Positions 6,306 to 13,822 of a stretch of 16,951 nucleotides of DNA are shown here, in pieces (the stretch's first letter is position 1; each line of letters starts with the position of its first letter). A model generated the notes under the pieces. The model saw nothing but the letters and a program-made list of their open reading frames with translations. It was not told the origin of the DNA and ran no database searches. The stretch is from assembly GCA_026388365.1 (NCBI GenBank), contig JAPLJW010000217.1, positions 1 through 16,951 on the forward strand, read 5' to 3'. The stretch comes from Deltaproteobacteria bacterium. Its GTDB lineage: Bacteria > Desulfobacterota > Syntrophia > Syntrophales > UBA5619. A program made the translations under genes and the position numbers.

Positions 6306-8030
6306 CTATGGGGGACCGAGCGGAGGTGGGGCAACATGAAACTCCGCTGTGGGCACAAGCCGCCAGTCCCCTCCCCCCCGCAGTTCCAGAACCTTGTCGT
6401 GGTAGGCAGTCAGGCTTGGCCGGTGCCCGACGCTGATGTATGTCGTTCCTGATTTCTGGAGCTGTCCGTAGAGCTGGGCCTCATTGGTCGCATCGAGGGC
6501 GCTCGTCGCCTCGTCGAGGACGGCGTAATGGGGCCGTGTCAAGAGCAGTCGCGCAAAGGCCAGGCGCTGTTGTTCCCCGAGGGACAGCAGATGCCCCCAG
6601 TCCATCTCAGCGTCAAAACCGCCGACCCTTTCCGGCAGATCCGCCAGATTGACCTTTTCCAGAACAGCCCTGAGTTTGTCGTCCGACGCCTCCTGCTCCA
6701 GATGGGGATAGAGGAGTTGCTCCCGCAATGACCCCAGTACCATATAGGGGCGCTGGGGCAGAAAGAGCATTTCTTTCAACGGCGGGCGGGAAATATACCC
6801 TTCTCCGGCGTTCCAGAGCCCGGCAACGGCCCGCAGGACAGAACTCTTTCCGACACCGCTGGCTCCGGCAATGAGCAGTCCCTTTCCGGGAGGAACCTCC
6901 GCCGTCGCATCCCTGAGGAGTGTCTGCTGGTAATGAGGGGTCTGAAGGGTGACATGTTCAAGGGCCAGACGGGAATCCTCCCGGGACTCAATGACGGGGG
7001 CGGCGGCGGTCGCTATGGCCGCCGGCTGCTCCAGAGCCGTCGCAAAGGTCTCAAGACGGGTAATCCCGGCGGCAAAGTTGCTGAGCTGCTCAAATTGGGA
7101 GACGATAATGGATAGCGCCCCCAGTACTTGCACAAAGGCGCTCTCCGCCTGGGTAATGACGCCGAATTTGATCAGGCCGGAAAAGTACAGGGGAGCCATC
7201 ACCACAACAGGCAGGACGAGGATGAGATACTCATAGCCCTTGGTAAAGAATTCCAGGTTCCGCTCCCATCCGATGAGCATCCTGAGATTGCCGATGACTT
7301 CCCACAGCCGTTCCTTGACCTGATTCTTCTCCCGATCTTCGCCCCGGTAAAAGGCGATCGATTCGACGTTATCCCGAATATGGACCAGGCCATAACGAAA
7401 ATTGGCTTCCCGGCGCAATTGTTGGAAATTCAGGTTGATCAGGCGTTTGCCGAAGAACAGGGTGACGACCGTGCCTATAACGGCATAGGCCACCAGGACC
7501 AGGACCAGGGTCATAGAGATAGTCCAGAGAATCCCTACAAATGAGATAAGCTGGACGAGGGAAAAAAAGAGGATGGAAAGAAAACCCAGGCTGGTGACCG
7601 TAAAAGACGAAATATCCTGAGAAATACGCTGATCGGGGTTATCAATGTTTTTGTCGTCGTTGACATGGTAATAGGCCCTGTTTGCAAAATATTTCCCCAG
7701 GAAATGGTTGGTCAGCCACAGTCGCCAGTTGATGCCGAGTTTTTTTCTGATAAAGGAATAAAAGACGCTCACCGGGGTGGCGACGACAAAGGCGCCCAGA
7801 TAAAGCAGCAGGGCTTTGTTGAAATCGGGCAGGTTCTTTTCCGCCAGGGCGGTCATAAAATCCCGGCCCACAAAATTCAGGATTACATTCAGGGCGGTAA
7901 AACCGAAAAGCAATACCAGCAGCAGGGCAAGGACGCCTCTGGCCTTCCATTTTTCTTCGGAAAACCAGTACAGTCTGGCGATTTCCCAGAACCCTTTCCA
8001 TAACCGCCGATCAAAGATATTGGTATTCAC
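6306..8030 (-). CDS. ABC transporter, fused permease and ATPase, YddA/SbmA-BacA type
   Basis: This 574-residue half-transporter has an N-terminal membrane domain of the SbmA/BacA-like type (hydrophobic stretches near residues 32-52, 74-92, 145-170, 172-195 and 265-285). NPDQRISQDI (131-140) is typical of the YddA and ABCD exporters. The ATPase domain begins near 355. It has Walker A GASGVGKS (389-396), Q-loop Gln426, signature LSLGEQQ (483-489), Walker B YAVLDEATSALD (502-513) and switch His536. All catalytic residues are present. It would work as a homodimer in the inner membrane; the substrate is unknown (family members move peptides, cobalamin or fatty acyl-CoA). GTG at 8030 is the start, with GGGGAG 6 nt upstream. 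The gene is AT-richer than its neighbours, suggesting separate origin. It ends 101 nt before the lipoprotein gene starts. Confidence 0.9.
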   Translation of the reverse strand: MNTNIFDRRLWKGFWEIARLYWFSEEKWKARGVLALLLVLLFGFTALNVILNFVGRDFMTALAEKNLPDFNKALLLYLGAFVVATPVSVFYSFIRKKLGINWRLWLTNHFLGKYFANRAYYHVNDDKNIDNPDQRISQDISSFTVTSLGFLSILFFSLVQLISFVGILWTISMTLVLVLVAYAVIGTVVTLFFGKRLINLNFQQLRREANFRYGLVHIRDNVESIAFYRGEDREKNQVKERLWEVIGNLRMLIGWERNLEFFTKGYEYLILVLPVVVMAPLYFSGLIKFGVITQAESAFVQVLGALSIIVSQFEQLSNFAAGITRLETFATALEQPAAIATAAAPVIESREDSRLALEHVTLQTPHYQQTLLRDATAEVPPGKGLLIAGASGVGKSSVLRAVAGLWNAGEGYISRPPLKEMLFLPQRPYMVLGSLREQLLYPHLEQEASDDKLRAVLEKVNLADLPERVGGFDAEMDWGHLLSLGEQQRLAFARLLLTRPHYAVLDEATSALDATNEAQLYGQLQKSGTTYISVGHRPSLTAYHDKVLELRGGGDWRLVPTAEFHVAPPPLGPP

Positions 8031-8036
8031 TCATTT

Positions 8037-8042
8037 CTCCCC
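8037..8042 (-). promoter_or_regulatory. Ribosome binding site for the GTG start of the ABC transporter
   Basis: GGGGAG on the minus strand precedes GTG (8030-8028) by 6 nt. An ATG lies between them but in another frame, and it does not lead to a long product, so GTG is the likely start. Confidence 0.55.
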
Positions 8043-8227
8043 TATACAAAATCAATTTTTAGATGGTGCCCTGCTGTTTCAACCCTATATCCATTGGCCC
8101 CGGCCCCTCACAGACAGCCGTCAACATTCGTTATTTATATCACACTTCTATGAGGAGAAGAACACCATTGATTATCTTTTGAAGTTCTGCATCGTTGTTG
8201 GGTTGGCTGTTTGTGGCGTTCAAGGAA

Positions 8228-8400
8228 GACGGCCTCGTAAAAAGTCGAAAATCCACCACGAACGTCCTACCGGCGAAAGCCGGTATCCAGAAATATCAGA
8301 TGGTTACAAAAGCACTGGACCCCGGCGCCTGCCCCGGACAGCCCCGTACCTGATACGGGGTCCGGGGTTCGCCGGGATGACGACTTTTTACGAGTTCGTC
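8228..8400. repeat. 173-bp MITE-like element (copy B) with 20-bp terminal inverted repeats
   Basis: The ends are 20-bp inverted repeats with two mismatches (8228-8247 and 8381-8400), including the perfect 13-mer TCGTAAAAAGTCG / CGACTTTTTACGA. Inside are a palindromic core TACCGGCGAAAGCCGGTA (8268-8285) and a 62-base module (8315-8376) identical to one in copy D. That module folds as CCCCGTA-loop-TACGGGG inside a longer CCCCGGAC-type stem. There is no coding content. The layout is that of a non-autonomous transposable element, but no target-site duplication is evident. Confidence 0.8.
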
Positions 8401-8465
8401 AAGGAAGGACCCTACAGAAAATCCAATTGCTGATTTTTCAAGATCAACGGGGAATCGTTACAGGC

Positions 8466-8789
8466 TCAAAAAAAATACCTCCCGGCGACCCAGAAGAGGG
8501 CCATCCCGATGAGCACCGTTCCGGCCAACGAACGGGTCTTCCAGGCAAAGATCAACGTGGGGATGGAAACCAGCAGGGCCGGTTGAAAGACGGTCAGATG
8601 CCGGGGTTCTCCGGTCGTCACCAGAGCGGGCAGAATCAGGGCGCTCAAAACAGCGGCGGGAATGAAATCAAGCCATTGCCGCAGCCACTCCGGCAGGCGG
8701 CGGCGTGATAGAAAAATCAACGGAACCCAGCGCGGCAGATAGGTCACGAACCCCATGCCCAGCACCAGCAGCAGATAGTCCGTCTTCAC
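8466..8789 (-). CDS. azlD: AzlD-family branched-chain amino acid exporter subunit
   Basis: This 107-residue hydrophobic protein has the AzlD pattern: LLLVLGMGFVTYLPRWVPL (about 6-24), LPEWLRQWLDFIPAAVLSAL (32-51), and two further membrane helices to the C-terminus. AzlD is the small subunit that works with AzlC in the inner membrane to export branched-chain amino acids and analogues. GTG at 8789 overlaps the azlC stop as GTGA, with GGAGG 4 nt upstream, so translation is coupled to azlC. The same frame is open far upstream, but only as a shadow of azlC. It is the last gene of the minus-strand cluster; no clear terminator is visible after the stop. Confidence 0.9.
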   Translation of the reverse strand: MKTDYLLLVLGMGFVTYLPRWVPLIFLSRRRLPEWLRQWLDFIPAAVLSALILPALVTTGEPRHLTVFQPALLVSIPTLIFAWKTRSLAGTVLIGMALFWVAGRYFF

Positions 8790-9496
8790 GATTCCTCCGT
8801 GCTTTCTCTTCCCTTGCCCCAACCCTTCCGCAGGAAGACGCCGAGCGTCGCGGCGGTCACCGACGCCATCACAATATAGGCATTGCCCGGAAAGAGCAAC
8901 GAGCCGGCAACGGCCAGCAATCCCGAGAGGACGGCGACCAGGACATAAAGGCCGCCCCGGATCTGAAGGACCAGCAGGCAGATGAACATGGCGGGCAGCG
9001 CGTAATCGATCCCGAAGGCCCCGGCGGGAATGAATTGTCCGCCATAGCCCCCGATGATTGTGCTGAAGATCCAGGCCAGGTTGGCGGTCTGATTTAACAC
9101 CAGCGCCCTCCGCCAATCCCAGCCCCCGTCCCGGAAGCGGGTCATGTTGAGGGCGAAACTTTCATCGGTCACCCCATAAGCAAAAAGGGAAAGCCGGCCA
9201 ACGCCCAGACGCTGGAGATAAACGGCCAGGGATGAACTCATCAGCAGATGGCGGAGATTGACGGTAAAGGTCGTCAGGATGATCGGAATGACGGCAGAGC
9301 CGCTGCCGATCATGGATACCGCGATAAACTGGGCGCTTCCGGCATAGACGAAAAGCGACATCAGACCGATCTCCCACGGCGCAAGACCGGCATTGTGGGC
9401 CAGGACACCGAAAGCCAACCCGATGGGTGCGTACCCCAGGCAGATGGGCCATGCCGCCGCCATGCCTTCCTTGAGAACGGTCCATCGATGGTTCAT
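8786..9496 (-). CDS. azlC: AzlC-family branched-chain amino acid exporter subunit
   Basis: This 236-residue multi-pass membrane protein has the AzlC (LIV-E type) landmarks. These are GMAAAWPICLGYAPIGLAFG near the N-terminus, FVYAGSAQFIA, TTFTVNLRHLLMSSSL and YGVTDESFAL. It forms the large subunit of the AzlCD exporter. I placed the start at ATG 9496, where the family similarity begins, although its ribosome binding site is poor. An upstream in-frame ATG at 9568 has GAGGGG in front of it and would add 24 residues while overlapping the glycosyltransferase gene by 40 nt; either start is possible. The stop overlaps the azlD start. Confidence 0.9.
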   Translation of the reverse strand: MNHRWTVLKEGMAAAWPICLGYAPIGLAFGVLAHNAGLAPWEIGLMSLFVYAGSAQFIAVSMIGSGSAVIPIILTTFTVNLRHLLMSSSLAVYLQRLGVGRLSLFAYGVTDESFALNMTRFRDGGWDWRRALVLNQTANLAWIFSTIIGGYGGQFIPAGAFGIDYALPAMFICLLVLQIRGGLYVLVAVLSGLLAVAGSLLFPGNAYIVMASVTAATLGVFLRKGWGKGRESTEES

Positions 9497-9528
9497 GTTT
9501 CGCTTGACTTTGGCCAGGGGGTCCTTCC

Positions 9529-11046
9529 TTATAAAGACGATGAAGAAGATGTCGGTGTGGACAACCATCCCCTCATCCCGTTCAGTCTCCGGCGCGCCCG
9601 GATCTCGGTGGTTCGGAGCCGGTCCTTGTAGGCGTCGTTGCGATTCGCCTGCTCGACGGAAAGGGCTGCGTCCGAGTTCCCCTCCCAGCGGCGGCAGAGG
9701 TAGAGGCTGTCGTAAATCCGGCCGATCCGGTATTCCCGGGACAGGCGGAGGGCCACCGCGTAATCCTCGCCGTAGCCCACGTTCGGAAACCCGATCCCGC
9801 GCAGAATCGTCGTATCGAATGCCCTCGGCGCCCCCAGACCGTTGATCCGGAGGGCGTTGTTCCGCCCGTTTTCATCCGTCCACTCCCGGTGGTCGATCAA
9901 CCCCGGCGGGATCTCCTGCAGGTGGCCATCGACAAGGGTGTAGGAACCGACCACCAACGCGCAGTTTCCCCGCCGCAGGGCGTCGACGAGACGCTGGAGA
10001 ACAGCTTCCCCGGGATAAAGGTCGTCCGAATCGAGCTGGACGGCATACCGGCCGCAGGCTTTGGAAAAGACCGCTTCGTTCCAGCAGCCGCCGATGGAGA
10101 GGTCGCGCCGCTCCGGGACGATGTGCTTCAAGACGGAATGCCGTCCGGCAAGGTCCGCGAGGATCGCCGTCGTGCCGTCGGTGGAATGGTTGTCCACGGC
10201 GAGAACGTTGAAGGGGAAATCGGTCCGCTGTGTGAGGGCGCTCTTCACCGCGTCCGCCACGGTCCGGACGCGGTTCCGGACGGGGATGACGATGCTCGCC
10301 TCGACCGGAAAGGGATGATTCGAAGGCGGAACGTCGCGAAACACCGGGGCGAGCCACGCCCCGATCCGTTTGAGATGCGCCGTCACGGCCTCCTCCATCT
10401 CCTCCTGGAACGCCCGGTTCCGGGGATCGACGTAGGCAAAGTGGCCCCCGCCGGTCTTTCCGGTCCCGCCCGCTCCCTCCCGTGCGGCTTCCGCCACGAC
10501 GGATAGGCGCTCCGGGAGATGGAAGAGTTCACGATCGGTCGAGAGCTTCAGGCGGAGGTCGTACCAGCCCGCCCATCGGCAGGACGGGATCTCTCCGTAT
10601 TTCCGGACCGCCCGGCGGGCGGCATCGGTTGAGATCAGGACCAGGGGACCGAAATCAAAGCCGTCGCGGATGCTTCCCTGCTGATAGTCGTTCACGGGAT
10701 GCTCCCGGAGGGTTTCGCCGCAAAACTCGGCGTAGTCCGCATAGACGATTCCCGCCCCGGTCGTCTCGGCCGCTTCGAACAAGCGGCCCGGGGCGCGGGG
10801 ATCGGGCCGGACATCCCCGTGAGAAAAATAGAGCAGGTAGCGTGTGGTGGCTCCAGCGAGGAGGGCGTTCCAGGTCCGGCCAGAAGCGGGGTCATCGCAG
10901 GCAAGCGCCTCACAGCGGGGCGGAAGCGAAGATCCGCCCCCGGCGTCAAGGACGACGACCTTCCGGATCAAGGGGTCCCGGAGAAGTTCCTCGAGGGGTT
11001 CTTCATTCCGGGGATCCGCGCCCCGGGGAATCACGGCGGTGATCAT
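9529..11046 (-). CDS. Two-domain family-2-like glycosyltransferase
   Basis: This 505-residue protein has a clear GT-A family 2 domain from about residue 249 ([10 protein letters not shown]). It continues with [10 protein letters not shown] (283-292) and a metal-binding QLDSDD (337-342). Further on are [13 protein letters not shown] and RRWEGNSDA, typical of acceptor-side loops. Residues 1 to about 215 look like a second, degenerate GT-A-like domain ([44 protein letters not shown]). There is no signal peptide or membrane helix, so it is probably cytoplasmic or peripheral. The sugar donor and acceptor are unknown. The start at 11046 has GAGGG nearby. It lies 40 nt after the HMG-CoA-lyase-like gene and 32 nt before azlC, all on the same strand, so co-transcription is likely. 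The C-terminus ends in a Ser-rich tail. Confidence 0.88.
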   Translation of the reverse strand: MITAVIPRGADPRNEEPLEELLRDPLIRKVVVLDAGGGSSLPPRCEALACDDPASGRTWNALLAGATTRYLLYFSHGDVRPDPRAPGRLFEAAETTGAGIVYADYAEFCGETLREHPVNDYQQGSIRDGFDFGPLVLISTDAARRAVRKYGEIPSCRWAGWYDLRLKLSTDRELFHLPERLSVVAEAAREGAGGTGKTGGGHFAYVDPRNRAFQEEMEEAVTAHLKRIGAWLAPVFRDVPPSNHPFPVEASIVIPVRNRVRTVADAVKSALTQRTDFPFNVLAVDNHSTDGTTAILADLAGRHSVLKHIVPERRDLSIGGCWNEAVFSKACGRYAVQLDSDDLYPGEAVLQRLVDALRRGNCALVVGSYTLVDGHLQEIPPGLIDHREWTDENGRNNALRINGLGAPRAFDTTILRGIGFPNVGYGEDYAVALRLSREYRIGRIYDSLYLCRRWEGNSDAALSVEQANRNDAYKDRLRTTEIRARRRLNGMRGWLSTPTSSSSSL

Positions 11047-11086
11047 GGATGCCCTCGCAATCAGCCAACGCCATCGGTCCGGGGCG

Positions 11087-12259
11087 TCATGTCTTGGGCC
11101 GGAACCGTTCCGGCAGTACGGCCTTGGGCGCCCAATCGCCGGGGATCAACTGTCCCGGCTGTTCTCCGGCCTTCTCGATGAGCTTTTTCAGACCCGGACG
11201 GGCGAATTCCGGGTGGCCTTCCCGCGCCGTCCGCCCGTTGCAGATCGCCTCGGAGCGGAGGCGGCGGCCGACGGTTCTCTCCATCTGGCGTCCCAGCCAG
11301 AGGACCCGGTCCACATCATACCCATGTTCGATGCCCATCTCGTCGATCATGACCAGCAGATCCTCCATCGTCACGAGGCCCACATACCGTGGATCCTTGT
11401 AGTAGTATTCCCCCGTCCCCCGCACGGGGCAATCGTCAAGGAAATTGGTCGGCTGGCCGCCCAAACCGCCCAGCGTCCCCTCAAAACGGCAGATGCCCGC
11501 CTGCAGCGCGGCCAGAACGGAGGCGGGGGCGATGCGCTTTGTCTCGTGAAAATGGGCCAGATGGACCTCCGGGCAGGGAATGGCGTCCAGGATCATGGAG
11601 TAATACCGGTAAACCTGGGCCGGCGTGGCGGAGCCGTCGTGATCGGCGTGTTCGATGTCGTGGGCGCCAAGCTCCAGGAAACGCTTCGTGAACTCCACGG
11701 CATCTTCCAGCCGTGTCGCGCCGGTGATCGGGCTCCCCCAGATGGTGCTCACCGTGCCGTTCATTTTCATTCCCGCATCGGCGGCCTTCCGGATGCACCG
11801 CTCCACCTCTTTCCAGTACTGCGAGAGGGTTGTCCCGGAGTTGGCATAGTGATGCTCCGGGTCCGTAGAAACCATCATGAGGATCCGGTCCGGGCCGATG
11901 CCCCGCTTGCGGAGTTCGATGGCCGTGTCCACGGCCTTTTCCCGAATCGTCACGGCGGTAAAGGTGATGGCTGTCGGGTCAATGCCCCGGCGCTCGCAGT
12001 TCTTCCTGAAACGATCCCCCCGAAAGTACGCCAGAACCTGCTCGGCGTCCCGGAACTGTGGGATGCCCGCAGGATTGCCGAGATTGGTCAGCTCGATCTC
12101 CCGGCATCCCGCGAGGATCATCTCCTCGGCATAGAAGATCTTGGCCGCGGTGGAGATGGTCTTCTCCTCGTGCTGGAATCCGTCGCGAATGGTAATGTCG
12201 CCGATGGTTACCTTCTTCGGCATGCGTGGAAAAATTTTCCAGTAGTCGTATTCCGTCAT
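11087..12259 (-). CDS. HMG-CoA lyase-like DRE-TIM metallolyase
   Basis: This 390-residue protein is a TIM-barrel lyase of the HMG-CoA lyase/pyruvate-carboxyltransferase superfamily. [13 protein letters not shown] (20-32) carries the Arg-Asp pair (Arg25, Asp26), and [15 protein letters not shown] matches the strand-2 region. HLAHFHET (233-240) supplies the metal-binding HxH (His236, His238), and [10 protein letters not shown] (261-270) is the flexible loop. In classical HMG-CoA lyase that loop reads GGCP with a catalytic Cys; here the position is Gln269, so a different acyl substrate or mechanism is likely. Possible relatives are citramalate- or homocitrate-type enzymes. ATG at 12259 follows GGAGG by 6 nt; the open frame to 12298 adds nothing family-like. 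First gene of the cluster with the glycosyltransferase and azlCD. Confidence 0.85.
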   Translation of the reverse strand: MTEYDYWKIFPRMPKKVTIGDITIRDGFQHEEKTISTAAKIFYAEEMILAGCREIELTNLGNPAGIPQFRDAEQVLAYFRGDRFRKNCERRGIDPTAITFTAVTIREKAVDTAIELRKRGIGPDRILMMVSTDPEHHYANSGTTLSQYWKEVERCIRKAADAGMKMNGTVSTIWGSPITGATRLEDAVEFTKRFLELGAHDIEHADHDGSATPAQVYRYYSMILDAIPCPEVHLAHFHETKRIAPASVLAALQAGICRFEGTLGGLGGQPTNFLDDCPVRGTGEYYYKDPRYVGLVTMEDLLVMIDEMGIEHGYDVDRVLWLGRQMERTVGRRLRSEAICNGRTAREGHPEFARPGLKKLIEKAGEQPGQLIPGDWAPKAVLPERFRPKT

Positions 12260-12665
12260 CCCTTTCCTCCTATTGGTTATGGTTTCGCTCTCCGGCACAG
12301 GTCCGGAGGCGGCACGTATTCCTCTTGTGATGAAATGGAGATTAACAAAGACGGACTTGCAATAAAGTCACCAAACCTGTCACTCCGGCGGAAGCCGGAG
12401 TCCAAAACGACTTGAAAGCACTGGATTCCCCCGGATCAGGTCCGGGGCAGGCTTAGTCAAGCACGGAATGACAAACCAAGGCAAAATCGACTTTTTACGA
12501 GAGCGTCTATAAACGGCGATGGCGTTAGTTAAACTTACCCCGAATTCCTTGTCAAGAAATAATCTTTGCCGCCTCGATTCCGGAAAACATCCCTCACAAG
12601 ATTTACGCCTTCAAAGTGGCGGATTCCCCTTGAACCGTCTGCCCGATCATGCTACTGGAAGCGCC
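12260..12665. other. Intergenic region between divergent lyase and L,D-transpeptidase genes
   Basis: This 406-nt gap between divergently transcribed genes contains repeat copy C (12350-12507). The sequence either side must hold the two promoters; I find no -35/-10 pair good enough to call. An open frame from 12519 joins the transpeptidase gene but shows no protein-like character before 12666. No other gene is seen. Confidence 0.55.
12350..12507. repeat. 158-bp MITE-like element (copy C), degenerate left end
   Basis: The right end, 12488-12507, carries CGACTTTTTACGA (12488-12500), the same 13-mer as copy B. The left end, near 12350-12369, is a worn version of the partner repeat. The core ACTCCGGCGGAAGCCGGAGT (12382-12401) is a 20-bp near-palindrome like that of the other copies. 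A shortened GC-rich stem follows near 12428-12450. It appears to be an older, diverged relative of copy B. Confidence 0.65.
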
Positions 12666-13565
12666 ATGATAGAGGACTTTTCGACGGCTTTGGGCCGTTG
12701 GTCATCGGGGGTTGTTCCGCACCGGATCCTTTATGTGATGCTGGGCGTCGCCATTATCGCCGCCGCCGCAGTTGTCGCTCCGAAATCGACCGCCGATCCG
12801 GCCGCTTCGCCGGAGGATCGCGCGCTGGAGGACCTGAGCCGGTACGAATACCCCAGCCTGAAAGGCATCCGCTGGAAGGCCCACTTCGTAAGACCGCAGG
12901 ACAGCCTGGAGCGGCTCTTCGGCAAGGACTGGGTCGCCGTTGCCCGCTTTAACCGGATCGACCGCCGCCACGTTTACCCCGGCATGACGATCAAAGTCCC
13001 GGAAAACATGGAGGAGATCCGAAACTACACCCCGCTCCCCGCCGTCTACGAGCCTGCACGCCAGCATGCCCAGTACATCTACCTGAGCGTCACCGAGCAG
13101 TGGCTCGGGGCCTATGAATACGGCAAGCTCGTCTTCTCGATGCCGGCGGCGACGGGAATCGAGGGGCACCTTGCCCCGACCGGTCTGTTCAAGGCGGAGG
13201 CCTACCACCGCAAGCACGCCTCATCCCTCTACAAGACGGCCAAAGGGAACGCCCAGTATCCGATGGATTACGCCATCCGTTTCCTCATTGACAAGGAGCA
13301 GGTTTCCTACTGGATCCATGCCCGCGACCTGCCGGGGAGGCCCGCTTCCCACGGCTGTATCGGCGTCTTCGACGAGGCCATGCAGAATCGAGTTTACGGC
13401 GTGCCGGACAAGCCGGTCCTCGAGGATGCGAAGAAACTCTATACCTGGACGATCGGCGAGGCGCTGTACGCGGAGGATGACGGGACACAGAAGCTCCTCC
13501 CGGACGGCCCGCCCATAGAGATCGTCGGCGATCTGCCGAAGCGCCTGCCGCGGCCGCCGCGGTGA
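12666..13565 (+). CDS. L,D-transpeptidase (YkuD) with LysM domain
   Basis: This 299-residue protein has an N-terminal membrane anchor or uncleaved signal (about 20-38). A LysM-like domain follows (about 70-115, with VRPQDSLERLF and YPGMTIKVPENM). The C-terminal YkuD catalytic domain covers about 135-270. The active site is H218 and the SHGC motif at 228-231 (Cys231 nucleophile, His229), in the order required by the family. Such enzymes form 3-3 crosslinks in peptidoglycan or attach proteins to it, in the periplasm. ATG at 12666 is preferred, with GGAAG 5 nt upstream; an earlier ATG at 12519 would add 49 residues with no family similarity. The downstream neighbour is a lytic transglycosylase in the same direction, 257 nt away, separated by repeat copy D. 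Confidence 0.9.
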   Translation: MIEDFSTALGRWSSGVVPHRILYVMLGVAIIAAAAVVAPKSTADPAASPEDRALEDLSRYEYPSLKGIRWKAHFVRPQDSLERLFGKDWVAVARFNRIDRRHVYPGMTIKVPENMEEIRNYTPLPAVYEPARQHAQYIYLSVTEQWLGAYEYGKLVFSMPAATGIEGHLAPTGLFKAEAYHRKHASSLYKTAKGNAQYPMDYAIRFLIDKEQVSYWIHARDLPGRPASHGCIGVFDEAMQNRVYGVPDKPVLEDAKKLYTWTIGEALYAEDDGTQKLLPDGPPIEIVGDLPKRLPRPPR

Positions 13566-13636
13566 ACCGCGCAGCCGCACCGGGGAAAGATGCTTTTTAA
13601 GTCTTCAGCATTGGATTTTATCTGCATGCTGTGGAA

Positions 13637-13791
13637 CCCATTGCAAAAGTCCTTCTGCGTCATTCCGGCGAAAGCCGGAATCCCGTCTTTTCAGTGCGTT
13701 CTGGACCCCGGCGCCTGCCCCGGACAGCCCCGTACCTGATACGGGGTCCGGGGTTCGCCGGGGTGACTGAATAAACTGGTTTTGCAATTGG
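13637..13791. repeat. 155-bp palindromic element (copy D) with different terminal repeats
   Basis: The outer ends CCCATTGCAAAA (13637-13648) and TTTTGCAATTGG (13780-13791) pair at 11 of 12 positions and are unrelated to the ends of copies B and C. Inside are the 20-bp near-palindrome ATTCCGGCGAAAGCCGGAAT (13662-13681) and the 62-base module (13701-13762) identical to copy B. It lies in the intergenic space after the L,D-transpeptidase stop and before the lytic transglycosylase, so it may act as a transcript end or processing site. Confidence 0.75.
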
Positions 13792-13822
13792 CTCTGTGGT
13801 AATCTTTACCCCGAGGAACGCC

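Larger units (their letters stand above)
8031..8465. other. AT-richer intergenic region between azlD and the ABC transporter gene
   Basis: This 435-nt gap contains the repeat element at 8228-8400 and the presumed promoter of the ABC gene, which I cannot place with confidence. On the plus strand, a GAGGAGAAG sequence (8152-8160) is followed by a frame without an ordinary start codon that reads YLLKFCIVVGLAVCGVQG. This resembles a signal peptide or membrane helix and ends where the repeat begins. It may be a gene remnant or chance. I see no intact gene. Confidence 0.5.

Noticed and set aside
10844..12415. 523-codon open frame on the plus strand
   Set aside because: It runs antisense to the HMG-CoA-lyase-like gene and the start of the glycosyltransferase, and it continues into a repeat. 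It has no recognisable domain.
3912..13791. CRISPR-like reading of the repeated palindromes
   Set aside because: The copies are kilobases apart, differ in length and have no regular spacers, so they are dispersed repeats and not an array.
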